Shown here in pieces: positions 43,848 through 53,336 of a stretch of 64,000 nucleotides of DNA. Within the stretch, counting starts at the first letter, position 1, and every line of letters begins with the position of its first letter. Origin of the DNA: Candidatus Zhuqueibacterota bacterium. GTDB lineage: Bacteria; Zhuqueibacterota; Zhuqueibacteria; Oceanimicrobiales; Oceanimicrobiaceae. The notes below the pieces were generated by a model that was not told the origin of the DNA, made no database searches, and saw only the letters and a program-made list of their open reading frames with translations. The stretch is from NCBI GenBank assembly GCA_029262055.1, contig JAJDAD010000092.1:124001-188000 (forward strand), given 5' to 3'. The position numbers were made by a program, and so were the translations under genes.

Positions 43848-45128
43848 ATGCAGACAGAAACAGATGCTCGCCGGTCGCTGAGAGTGCCTGCACCGCATTC
43901 GTTTAAACTGAGTATTGTGCTGGTGGGTGTCTTATTGCTTTTCAGCAACGAAGCTGTGCTCGCAAGCGACGCCATTCCGGACGAGATTTTGCGGGTTTTT
44001 GAAAACAAGTGCGCCTACGCAGGGTGTCATGTCGGGTCGGCACCGGCAGCGGATCTTAGTTTGTCGGAGGAGTCGGCCTTCGACGCTCTGGTCAACCAAC
44101 CCAGCCTGGATTTTCCCAATATCCCGCTCGTAAAGCCTGGTGCGCCGCTCAAGAGCTACTTGATGATGAAAATGGTTGGCACATCAGGGATCAAGGGTCG
44201 CCGCATGCCCATAGAAGAGCCTCTGCAAAAAACCGAGCTGCGTGCTATCGCGGCCTGGATAAAATCCCTCGGGAGCAACGGGAGCCAAACTCCGGCGCCG
44301 AGACAGAAATACGCCGCCACTTTTCCGGGGTTTTCTTCAGCGACCCTGCAAACAACCGAGACTCTGGCGCGTGGGTCGTTTCTCTACCGTATCGCGCACC
44401 GCTGGCTGGGCAAAGTAGATTCAGGGTTTGACCAGTTTTTTGGTCTCGATGCCGGGGCGCACCTCCTGACGCAATTTGCCTTTCCATTAAGAGATAACCT
44501 TACACTGTCCGTGGGTCGGTCGGGTACGAACGCGACGTTCGGGTTTGAAACGAAGTGGCGCCTGTTCCGTGAGAAAACCGACGGCTCCGTGCCTTTTTCC
44601 GCTACCCTGTTTGGCGGGGTCGACTGGTTGACCCTTAAGGCGCTCCCCGACCCGCAGAATCCGGGACAAAATCTGTCAAGGTCTTCCGGCGAGCGCTTTC
44701 AATGGTACGGCCAGTTCATTCTGGCCAAAAAATTGTCACAGCGGTTCGCAGTACAGTTGAGCCCTGGCTTTCTGGTAAACGGCAACGTGACGGTGGTGAA
44801 TGAAGAGCCGATCATCACATTGGGTTTAATCGGACGAATGGCGCTGTCAAAAAAACTAGCCGTCTTCGTGGAGGGTGCGCCAATACTGTCCGGGAGCAGT
44901 GGTGCGCTACCGGTGGGCGGTAGTACCAATGTCAATGGCCGACCCGTGGTCTATGATTCGTTTACGCTCGGACTCGAGCACCACCTGGGTGGTCATGTTT
45001 TCCACCTTTACATAACCAATTCCCTTGGACTGACAACGGCTCAGGTCATGAGCGGTGGGAACCTCAGTTTTTCTGATGGCGATTTTCGTTTGGGGTTTAA
45101 TATTTATCGCTCTCTGGGGCTGCCTTAG
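43848..45128 (+). CDS. Monoheme CX4CH domain fused to a beta-barrel (Cyc2-like architecture)
   Basis: A 426-residue protein. A signal peptide (about 18-40) is followed by a small heme domain with CAYAGCH (C55-H61) and a candidate axial methionine at M120 in RRMPIEE. The C-terminal 260 residues form an outer-membrane barrel (FFGLDAGAHLLTQFAFPL, FRLGFNIYRSLG) resembling DUF5777-type barrels. The order heme domain-barrel in one chain is the arrangement of the Cyc2 iron oxidase, although the sequences do not obviously match Cyc2. It is the last gene of the cluster (19 bp after the decaheme gene) and probably carries electrons across the outer membrane. Confidence 0.8.
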   Translation: MQTETDARRSLRVPAPHSFKLSIVLVGVLLLFSNEAVLASDAIPDEILRVFENKCAYAGCHVGSAPAADLSLSEESAFDALVNQPSLDFPNIPLVKPGAPLKSYLMMKMVGTSGIKGRRMPIEEPLQKTELRAIAAWIKSLGSNGSQTPAPRQKYAATFPGFSSATLQTTETLARGSFLYRIAHRWLGKVDSGFDQFFGLDAGAHLLTQFAFPLRDNLTLSVGRSGTNATFGFETKWRLFREKTDGSVPFSATLFGGVDWLTLKALPDPQNPGQNLSRSSGERFQWYGQFILAKKLSQRFAVQLSPGFLVNGNVTVVNEEPIITLGLIGRMALSKKLAVFVEGAPILSGSSGALPVGGSTNVNGRPVVYDSFTLGLEHHLGGHVFHLYITNSLGLTTAQVMSGGNLSFSDGDFRLGFNIYRSLGLP

Positions 45129-45596
45129 CTCACCTGGATAACAGAGCGAATCTGTCAGCTCTGCGCGTGCTCCCGAGACCATTTGCTCTGGCATGCGGCC
45201 AAGATGCGGAGTGGTGCGTAGCCCATATAGAGCGACCCTGAATATCTGGCCATAGATTGTGCGTGCTCCCAACTATGAGGCATTTCTGACAACTGGAGCG
45301 GCGTGCACGTAATCTATGGCTAATAAAGGGAATACGGCTTCTACGGGTGCCGAGTTGGAGCGACGAAGCAATGTGCTCCGGCGTAGCGGGGCCAGTCAGT
45401 ATTGCATTGATTCGTATGGCACGGGAGCACTACGAGTTCTTTGTCTTGCCGAACGATTCTGGCATTCGACGGGAGCTCCGAAAACTACTTGCGTTTGTTG
45501 TCTGGCTGACTATATTGGATTTAAGAAAGAGTGATTGCAGGATCAGACCGCACTGTGATGTAAAACTGGTGCCTTTTGCCATTGAAGGAGATTCAG
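45129..45596. other. 468-bp gap between the cytochrome cluster and fumC
   Basis: No gene is supported. Two copies of the string TGCGTGCTCCC occur at about 45161 and 45261. Open frames near 45347 read through the fumC start and lack ribosome sites. The fumC ribosome site (GAAGGAGA) lies at the end of the region. The promoter was not located. Confidence 0.35.
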
Positions 45597-46991
45597 ATGA
45601 GTTATCGAATCGAAAAAGATAGTCTCGGTGAAGTCAAGGTTCCCGCCGACAAATATTGGGGAGCACAAACCCAGCGTTCGAAAGAGAACTTTCTTATTGG
45701 CGGCCAGACGATGCCGACGGAGATCATCCATGCTTTTGCTGTGTTGAAGAAGGCCGCGGCCCAGACCAACGCGGACTGTGGTGTTTTACCCTCTGACAAA
45801 GCCGAGGTCATCGGCACGGTCTGCGATGAGATTCTGGCAGGCAAGCACGAGGAGCATTTCCCGCTGGTCGTTTGGCAAACCGGCTCCGGCACCCAATCGA
45901 ACATGAACGTCAACGAAGTCGTCGCAAATCGCGCCATCGAAATCCTCGGCGGTGAACTGGGCTCCAAAACACCGATTCACCCGAACGACGATGTGAACAA
46001 GTCACAGTCATCCAACGACACTTTCCCGACCGCGATGCACATCGCAGCCTATACCATGCTTACGGAAAAGACGCTGCCCGCAATACAGTCCTTACAGGAA
46101 ACACTGGCTGGCAAGGCTGATAATTTTATGCATGTTGTCAAAATCGGCCGAACGCACCTCATGGATGCGACGCCGCTGACCCTGGGACAAGAATTTTCAG
46201 GTTATGCCTCGCAGCTCGCACACGGCGTCAGGGCGATTGAACACACATTGCCGCATTTGACCGAGCTTGCCCTGGGTGGTACGGCGGTCGGCACCGGAAT
46301 TAACACGCCTCCGGGCTTTGCGGAGAAAGTAGCCGCCCGGATTGCTGAGGCCACAGGCCTGCCCTTTGTCTCCGCGGAGAATAAATTTGAGTCGCTGGCC
46401 GCACATGACGCCATCGTAGAAACCTCCGGCGCGCTCAAAACAGTGGCCGCCAGTTTAATGAAGATCGCCAACGATATCAGACTGCTCGCTTCCGGGCCAC
46501 GCAGCGGCATCGGCGAAATCAATATTCCGGCCAACGAGCCCGGCTCGTCCATCATGCCGGGCAAGGTCAATCCCACGCAATCTGAAGCGCTGGCAATGGT
46601 TTGCGCGCAGGTGGCAGGCAATGATGTCGCGATTAACATCGGCGGAATGACCGGCCACTTCGAGTTGAATGTCTTTAAACCGGTGATGATTTATGATCTG
46701 CTCATGTCCGCACGCCTAATTGCGGATGCCTGCAATTCTTTCAACAAAAACTGTGTTGCCGGCATCACGCCGAACGAGGCGAATATCGAGCGGAATCTTA
46801 CCAATTCCCTCATGCTTGTAACGGCTTTGAACCCATACATAGGATATGACAAAGCAGCGCAGGCAGCTAAGAGGGCCCATAGCGAGGGGACGACCTTGAA
46901 AGAAGCGGTTGTGAGTCTTGGCTTCCTGACCGATGCTGAATTTGACGAATACGTAGTTCCCGCGAAAATGGTGGGAGAGCTGCCAAAATAG
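45597..46991 (+). CDS. fumC: Class II fumarate hydratase
   Basis: A 464-residue iron-independent fumarase of the TCA cycle (fumarate to L-malate). The conserved [14 protein letters not shown] starts the family, with [18 protein letters not shown], the active-site [14 protein letters not shown] segment, [17 protein letters not shown], and the family signature [12 protein letters not shown] carrying the catalytic serine loop. Length matches FumC (about 460-467). The start is at 45597 with GAAGGAGA ahead. It stands alone between the cytochrome cluster and the surface-protein operon. Confidence 0.96.
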   Translation: MSYRIEKDSLGEVKVPADKYWGAQTQRSKENFLIGGQTMPTEIIHAFAVLKKAAAQTNADCGVLPSDKAEVIGTVCDEILAGKHEEHFPLVVWQTGSGTQSNMNVNEVVANRAIEILGGELGSKTPIHPNDDVNKSQSSNDTFPTAMHIAAYTMLTEKTLPAIQSLQETLAGKADNFMHVVKIGRTHLMDATPLTLGQEFSGYASQLAHGVRAIEHTLPHLTELALGGTAVGTGINTPPGFAEKVAARIAEATGLPFVSAENKFESLAAHDAIVETSGALKTVAASLMKIANDIRLLASGPRSGIGEINIPANEPGSSIMPGKVNPTQSEALAMVCAQVAGNDVAINIGGMTGHFELNVFKPVMIYDLLMSARLIADACNSFNKNCVAGITPNEANIERNLTNSLMLVTALNPYIGYDKAAQAAKRAHSEGTTLKEAVVSLGFLTDAEFDEYVVPAKMVGELPK

Positions 46992-47534
46992 AAACCTGTT
47001 ATTCAAGTAGTAGCGTGCTCACCCAACACCGTCCAGGCAATGACCGCAGCACAGTTCTCCAGGAGGATGCGCAGGGTTTGTGCTTGCCTTGCACTGCAGT
47101 GTCTCCGTCCAGGTTTCGCAGGTTGCGTCCGCAAAACCCACTCCTGACACGTATTCCATGATCTAAATCCGGCTGGACTAGTTTGGGAAATCGTAGACAA
47201 GATCGTACCTGAGTTGCGACAAAGTACTTGCTTTTGTTTGTACGATGTTGTATTTCGTTAACAATTCGAGCAATACTCAAAGCCAATTGCGATGAATCCA
47301 CTGCAATTGCACCGCACCGGGAGCCAGATCCCATACGATTTTTCGTCTGATATACCCGTTCCACTACATCCTCGTCCAGCAGATACCTCCGATTGTGCAT
47401 GAAGTTAGCTATGATAGGTGTTAATTCGGTCTTTTGAGGCTTCTTCATAGTTTTGAGTTTAACTTTCAAGAGATTTTCTTTTATCCCTTACCAACCGTCG
47501 GTCTAATCACCAGGTACACGATGTGCTTAGCTTT
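46992..47534. other. 543-bp gap, with a weak minus-strand open frame
   Basis: A minus-strand frame (46999 to 47448 or 47469) could encode about 150 residues rich in basic and polar residues, but there is no good ribosome site and no recognisable domain. It could equally be a relic. No promoter for the following surface-protein operon was located. Confidence 0.3.
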
Positions 47535-50500
47535 ATGCTGAACAGACAAACGGGCATCCTCCGACATCTCTCGTTTCTTCTCCTGTCGACACTTCTCTTG
47601 ATCGGCGCCAGGACTGCGTCCGCCCAGGTCGAATGCGGCAATCCGGATCTCAGCGATGGCTGTGGCCGTCTGGTTCAGGTTTCTCCCGACAGCTTTGTCA
47701 TGGATTTTTCCCAATGCGTTGATGAAAAGGGCAGAAATCGCGGCCTGGTGGTTCGGCTTGACCTCAAGCCGGGAAAGGGGAGGTTTAAGTGTCAACAGGT
47801 GACGCACATCACAAACGGACCGGACGTCAATTTTGAACCCGGATTCTACCGCATTCTCGCGGACATTGAGTACAACCGGCCTGATGATATAACCCAAACC
47901 AACGAAAGCTTCTACCTTGAGGTTGTTGGCGAAGATACTACCGGGCCGTGTGGCGAGGTGAATGTCAAAAACCGGTTTGTTGTGGTCCCTGATACCGCCG
48001 GGTTCTCTGCCGCTGTGGGGGACTCCATCAGGGTCGTACAAAACACCGGCCTATTTCACCTTTCCCCAGGCCAAAGAGTCTTTTTTAAACATTATCAAAT
48101 CCTCGTTGATCCGGAGCTGACGCCGAATCCGACTCACCAGGATAGCCTGCTGATCAACAAGAATGCTGATGGCATAAGAGCGTTCGGGGATATCGAGAGT
48201 GTACATCTTTTTAGAATGACCTTTCAGCGAGTCGACCAGGATAGCGTATTTGCCCTGACAAAGACGGCCAACCGCGACAAGGTCACGCCCGGCGGGAGGA
48301 TCGATTATGCGCTCCGCATCCAGAATACCAGTCCGGACGAAACCGTGCGGACACTCAGGCTGCGCGACGTCCTGCCGCCGCAGGTGACTCTGGACAGTGT
48401 CACACCTGCACCGGTTGCAATCATCGGTGACACTCTGATTTGGACATTTCCCGTGCTTGGGCCGGCAGAGACGATCGAAATCGACTACTCCGTGACCGTC
48501 GCAGATACATTCCAGTTACAGAGTTTGCCCCACGCGCTTAACAATGTCAGCAGCGTTACGTCTTCCTGCGGGCCGGACACTGCCGCGGCTCAGGTCCTGG
48601 TGATCCCTGCCTGCGACCTGGGTTTAACGAAGGTTGCGCTTTCCGATTCGGTGGTTGTGGGCAAGCGTGTCTCCTATACTTTAACTGTCGTCAACAACGG
48701 CCCATTCGCTGCTTTCGATGTAAGCCTGCTCGACATTCTGCCGGACTCGGTGACTTTTCTGAGCTCGTCGCGCCCGGCGCTATTGTCGGCTGGCGGGGAT
48801 AGCGTTTTCTGGAGCTTCGATTCCCTGGCGCCGGGTGTCCCCGAAACCATCACCTATGCAGTGCAATTGCCGGCTCATTTTCCGGCCCTGCCGTTCGCCC
48901 TGCAAAATACAAGCATTCTGACTGCCGATTGTGGCTCCGCCGGCAGCAGCGCCACAGTGACAGTCGTACCGCCTCCGCCGTGCGAGCTTGGGTTGGTGAG
49001 TTTGGCCGGCATCGATTCCGTGGTGGTTGGTGAGGATTTTGGCGTCAGTTTGGTTTTGTCTAATCTGGGCCCGGCAGTCGCGCCGAATCCTGAAGTGTCA
49101 GCCATCCTGCCTGATTCGGTTGAATTCGTCAGCAGCATCCCGGTTGCGACAGTGCGCGGCGATACCCTTTTCTGGACGTTTGATTCGTTGGGAGTTGGCG
49201 CGCGCGATACGGTAAGCTACACGCTGCGTACGTCCGCGAGCCTCTCCGCGCTCCCGAAGTCGCTGGAGACCGTCAACATTATCGCGGCAGCGTGCGGCGT
49301 CGACACGACTGTGAGTTCATTCACCGTTCTGCCACCGCCGCCATGTGATTTGGTGTTTGACAGCGCTGCAAGTGCAGATTCGATTGTCGTCGGGGAGGAG
49401 CACACTTTCAGTTTGTCTTTTGCCAATCTGGGCCCGGCGGTCGCGCCGAATCCTGAAGTGTCAACCATCCTGCCTGATTCGGTTGCATTCGTCAGCAGCT
49501 TCCCGGTTGCGACGGTACGCGGCGATACCCTTTTCTGGACGTTTGATTCATTGGGAGTTGGCGCGCGCGACACGGTAAGCTACACGCTGCGTCCGTCTGC
49601 GAACCTTTCCGCGCTGCCGAAGTCGCTGGAGATAGTCAACATCATCACGGCAGCGTGCGGGGCCGACACGGCCATTCGTTCAATTGCCATTCTGCCACCG
49701 CCGCCATGCGATTTGGTGTTTGACAGCGCTGTAAGTTCGGATTCGATTGTGGTCGGGGAAGAAGTTACTTTTTCTCTGGCGTTCATCAACCTGGGCCCGG
49801 GAGTCCCATCAAGTTTCGAGGTCATTTCGGCTTTGCCCGACTCGGTTGAATTTCTCGGAGCTTCTGTCAGCCCGTCTATTTCGGTGGGTGGCGATTCTCT
49901 TTTTTGGAATTTTGATTCTCTTGCTGTCGGTGCGGGCGATACGATAAGCTACACCGTCAGACCATTGCCAGCGCTTGCTTTGTTGCCGGATGTTTTTGAA
50001 GCGAGAAGCATCATCCGATCCTCATGCGGCTCAGATTCGTCAAGGGCGTCGGTTGTTGTCACGCCGCCACCGCCATGCGATCTCACATTACAAAGCGTGG
50101 CCGGAGCTGATTCTGTTGTGGTCGGTGACGAAGTCAGCTTCACATTGGTTTTCGCGAACAACGGGCCTGCTGTGGCGCCGGCCGTGGAAATACTGTCTCT
50201 GCTGCCCGACTCCGTAGAATTCGTAAGTGCGTCTATCAAGCCCCTGATTTCTATCGAGCGGGACAAGCTGTTTTGGAAATTTCCTTCCCTGGCAGTCGGT
50301 GCCCGCGACACTATTACCTACATAGTAAGAGTCAACGAAACCTTGACAGCGCTGCCGCTGGTTTTAGAAACCAGCACTTTCATCACTTCGTCCTGCGGAG
50401 CGGACTCCGCAATTGCTTCAATCGTGGCGGTTCCACCTCCACCGTGTAATCTGGATTTGGCTCTGGCGGCCGATGTTGATTCCGTTGTTGTGGGTGAGAC

Positions 50501-53336
50501 ATTGCGCTATTCGATAGTCACCCGGAATTCCGGGCCGGCCGTGGCAGTCGGACTGCAAATCAGCGTTGCTTTATCAGAATTCCTGAGCTTTGGATTTGCC
50601 TCCTCACCGCCGACAGAAGTTGCGGCTGACACGCTGGTTTGGACCGTCGATTCGCTCGGTGTCGGTCAGGCTGATAGCATCACCTTTGCGGCAACATTAT
50701 CCCCCGCCGTCACGCCACTACCGGCAGTGGTGGAAGTGTCTGCAACGGTGAGTTCCGTATGTGGCGCCGACAGCGCTGCCCTGAGTATTGTTGCCATTCC
50801 GCCACCACCGTGCCGGATTGCTTTGACAAATACGGCAAGCCGCGATTCGGTCATTACAGGTGAAGTCGTTTCATTTACGCACGCCATTAAGAATGACGGA
50901 CCGGCCACAGCAATAGACCTTTCATTCCAGGCTGTCTTTTCAGAACCCATTACTTTTGTTTCCGGCACTGACGGCGTAGTCGTCAACGCGAGTGGGGACA
51001 CGCTCTTTTGGTCGATAGATTCACTTGCCGTTGGCGCTGCAGAGACAATTAGCTACCAGGTACGCCCGACCGGGGGAGCCGGGCCTCTGCCGAGAACTCT
51101 GCAAAATCAGAGTTTCATCGCGGCGGACTGTGGGGCTGATACTGCCATTGCCGCGGTCGTGATCGTTCCTCCACCACCGTGCGACCTTTCCCTGGCCAAC
51201 TTTGCGAACACCGATACTGTGATTGTAGGCAATCGCATCCGCCATGCCATGATCGTAACCAACCAGGGTCCGGCGACAGCCATCCCGTTGCACATCTACA
51301 CGGTCCTGCCGGACTCTGTAGATTTTGTCGAAGCCAATCTGCAGCCGGATATTGCCGCTGGTGGCGATACGCTATTTTGGCAGTTAGATTCGTTGGCCAG
51401 CAGTCTTTCGGACACGATTTCTTACGTGGTTCAGGTGCGGGAGAAACTGTATCCGCTACCCCAGGTTTTGGAAACGGTAAGCGTTGTTTTCTCCGAATGT
51501 GGGGCCGACACCACGATCACCCGAGTCGTAGCGCGTGCACCTCTTCCTTGTATTCTTACGCTGCGCAGCCAAACCGAGGCCGATTCGGTTGTCGTCGGGA
51601 ATGAACTAAACTTCTCGTTATTTCTGGACAACGCCGGACCGGCGACCGCTTTTGAGCTTGGCGTTCATACGGTTTTACCGGAATTCTCTGTGCTGAGTGC
51701 ATCTTCGCCACAGGCCTTGCTTAGCGGGGACACGCTTTTCTGGCAGTTTGATTCTTTGCAAGCCGGCGCAAGCGTTGGGATTGATTTCAGGCTGCGGTTT
51801 AGTGAAAATTTTCCATCGCCGCCACAAGAAGTGCGCTTAGCCAGCTATGCAACCTCTGATTGTGGCGCCGACAGCGCCGTTGTAAGTTTGAGAGTTGTGC
51901 CAGCACCGCCGTGCGATCTGCAGGTTTCCAACGCGGCCACAGAAGACACTGTGTTTGCGGGCGGGAATCTGCGACACAATTTTCTGGTCGAAAATCTCGG
52001 TCCCGCCGTAGCTTATTCTCTAAATTTATTTGCGGCCTTGCCTGATTCGGTGACATTTATTGGCGCTAGCACTGAGCCCACCATTTCCGATAACGGCGAC
52101 ACGCTCTTTTGGCATTTGGACTCACTGGCAGTGGGAGAAGTCAGCAGTATCCGCTACGCCCTGGATATTGCCGGATCTCTGCGACCGTCGCCTCTCGAGT
52201 TGACGACGATCAGCGGTGTGAGCGCTGATTGCGGCGGCGACACGACGCTTACCACAGTTACGGCGATTGATACGACGGTTGAATGTGCGTTAGGCCTGAC
52301 CGTTGCCACCGAAAGCGATTCTGTCAAGCCCGGCGATGTCGTGCCGATCGAAATCTCTCTCACCAATTTTGGGCCGGACGCTGCCGGTGACGTATCGATT
52401 ACGCAAACCGTACCTGACGGACTATCTTTGCTGGCAGCCATGCCCGCACCCGAACGCAGTGGCAATACGTTTGTCTGGCGCTTTGCAACTCTGGGTGCCG
52501 GTGCGACGGAGACCATCAATTTTCAAGTTGCGACCGAACCGACGTACGATGTTTTGCCCGTCAGGTTTAACGGCGCGACTACGGTGCAGTCCGATTGTGA
52601 CACGCTGGCATCCGGCTTTTCGATCTTTGTCGCACGGTTTTCTTACGACCTGCGAGTCACGAAATCGGTGAGTCCCGGGCGAATTAATCAAGATGATGAG
52701 CTCACATACCGTCTGGTTCTGGACAACCTTGGACCCGATGCGGCCACCGAGGTAAAGCTGACCGATGTCTTGCCGGATTCGTTCGTTGTCAGGGATTTTT
52801 TGAACCTGAGATCTGACTCTGAGAGCGAGCGGGAATTGGTCTGGGATTTTCAAAATATTGGCAGCGGCCAAAGCGTCGAAGTGACGTTCACCGCCGGGTT
52901 TGATCCGCAACTGGAGTTGCCCGGCCAGGCATTTGTCGCCAGGAATACGGCCATTGTAACTGGGCGTTTTGACAGCGATCCCTCCAACGATACTTCCCAT
53001 GCTTTGGTTGAGTTCGTGCCGGATTTGCGTAACTGCGAGGAATTGTTCAGGTTTGATCGCAATGTGTTCGAGCCTGACAAGGGCAGTCCGCTGCAAATCA
53101 GCTTCGAGATCGACTCCGGCAGCGAGACGAGCATTGATCTTTACGACATCACGGGTTACCGGGTTAGCAATCTTCACCTGGGCGTATTCGGATTTGGTCC
53201 AAACGTGTTTTTGTGGGACGGCACCACCAAAGATGGGCAGCGGGTTGGCAGCGGCGTTTACCTGGTAGATTTCAGAACCCGTGACCGCGACGACAGACCC
53301 ATCGAATGCATGCACAAACTCATCATTGTCCGATGA
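47535..53336 (+). CDS. Giant DUF11-repeat surface protein with a FlgD-like C-terminal domain
   Basis: About 1933 residues with a signal peptide (to SASAQ). After an N-terminal domain (about 30-240) come 13 DUF11-type repeats of about 105-120 residues. Most begin with PPPPCDL, continue with S-V-V-V-G and N-x-G-P, then L-P-D-S-V-x-F, the LFW segment, and end with C-G-x-D. Two conserved cysteines per unit suggest a disulfide in each. The C-terminal FlgD-like Ig domain (about 1835-1933: FDRNVF, SIDLYDITGYRV, GVYLVDF) is of the kind that ends secreted proteins in FCB bacteria. It overlaps the next gene by ATGA, so the two are coupled. The role is probably an adhesin or fibre; GTG 47523 is an alternative start. 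Confidence 0.88.
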   Translation: MLNRQTGILRHLSFLLLSTLLLIGARTASAQVECGNPDLSDGCGRLVQVSPDSFVMDFSQCVDEKGRNRGLVVRLDLKPGKGRFKCQQVTHITNGPDVNFEPGFYRILADIEYNRPDDITQTNESFYLEVVGEDTTGPCGEVNVKNRFVVVPDTAGFSAAVGDSIRVVQNTGLFHLSPGQRVFFKHYQILVDPELTPNPTHQDSLLINKNADGIRAFGDIESVHLFRMTFQRVDQDSVFALTKTANRDKVTPGGRIDYALRIQNTSPDETVRTLRLRDVLPPQVTLDSVTPAPVAIIGDTLIWTFPVLGPAETIEIDYSVTVADTFQLQSLPHALNNVSSVTSSCGPDTAAAQVLVIPACDLGLTKVALSDSVVVGKRVSYTLTVVNNGPFAAFDVSLLDILPDSVTFLSSSRPALLSAGGDSVFWSFDSLAPGVPETITYAVQLPAHFPALPFALQNTSILTADCGSAGSSATVTVVPPPPCELGLVSLAGIDSVVVGEDFGVSLVLSNLGPAVAPNPEVSAILPDSVEFVSSIPVATVRGDTLFWTFDSLGVGARDTVSYTLRTSASLSALPKSLETVNIIAAACGVDTTVSSFTVLPPPPCDLVFDSAASADSIVVGEEHTFSLSFANLGPAVAPNPEVSTILPDSVAFVSSFPVATVRGDTLFWTFDSLGVGARDTVSYTLRPSANLSALPKSLEIVNIITAACGADTAIRSIAILPPPPCDLVFDSAVSSDSIVVGEEVTFSLAFINLGPGVPSSFEVISALPDSVEFLGASVSPSISVGGDSLFWNFDSLAVGAGDTISYTVRPLPALALLPDVFEARSIIRSSCGSDSSRASVVVTPPPPCDLTLQSVAGADSVVVGDEVSFTLVFANNGPAVAPAVEILSLLPDSVEFVSASIKPLISIERDKLFWKFPSLAVGARDTITYIVRVNETLTALPLVLETSTFITSSCGADSAIASIVAVPPPPCNLDLALAADVDSVVVGETLRYSIVTRNSGPAVAVGLQISVALSEFLSFGFASSPPTEVAADTLVWTVDSLGVGQADSITFAATLSPAVTPLPAVVEVSATVSSVCGADSAALSIVAIPPPPCRIALTNTASRDSVITGEVVSFTHAIKNDGPATAIDLSFQAVFSEPITFVSGTDGVVVNASGDTLFWSIDSLAVGAAETISYQVRPTGGAGPLPRTLQNQSFIAADCGADTAIAAVVIVPPPPCDLSLANFANTDTVIVGNRIRHAMIVTNQGPATAIPLHIYTVLPDSVDFVEANLQPDIAAGGDTLFWQLDSLASSLSDTISYVVQVREKLYPLPQVLETVSVVFSECGADTTITRVVARAPLPCILTLRSQTEADSVVVGNELNFSLFLDNAGPATAFELGVHTVLPEFSVLSASSPQALLSGDTLFWQFDSLQAGASVGIDFRLRFSENFPSPPQEVRLASYATSDCGADSAVVSLRVVPAPPCDLQVSNAATEDTVFAGGNLRHNFLVENLGPAVAYSLNLFAALPDSVTFIGASTEPTISDNGDTLFWHLDSLAVGEVSSIRYALDIAGSLRPSPLELTTISGVSADCGGDTTLTTVTAIDTTVECALGLTVATESDSVKPGDVVPIEISLTNFGPDAAGDVSITQTVPDGLSLLAAMPAPERSGNTFVWRFATLGAGATETINFQVATEPTYDVLPVRFNGATTVQSDCDTLASGFSIFVARFSYDLRVTKSVSPGRINQDDELTYRLVLDNLGPDAATEVKLTDVLPDSFVVRDFLNLRSDSESERELVWDFQNIGSGQSVEVTFTAGFDPQLELPGQAFVARNTAIVTGRFDSDPSNDTSHALVEFVPDLRNCEELFRFDRNVFEPDKGSPLQISFEIDSGSETSIDLYDITGYRVSNLHLGVFGFGPNVFLWDGTTKDGQRVGSGVYLVDFRTRDRDDRPIECMHKLIIVR

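Noticed and set aside
45347-45622. Plus-strand open frame of 91 codons before fumC
   Set aside because: It overlaps the clear fumC start and has no ribosome site or recognisable motif, although part of it (REHYEFFVLPNDSG) looks protein-like. Possibly a relic.
46999-47469. Minus-strand 150-codon frame between fumC and the DUF11 gene
   Set aside because: The TTG/ATG starts lack ribosome sites and no family is recognised, so it is only noted in the gap entry.
48875-50311. Long open frames on the minus strand across the DUF11 repeats
   Set aside because: They recur at the repeat period and share no ribosome sites; they are shadows of the tandem repeats on the plus strand.
48250-52600. CRISPR-like regular spacing in the DUF11 gene
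   Set aside because: The units are about 350 bp, coding and divergent; they are protein repeats, not short direct repeats with spacers.
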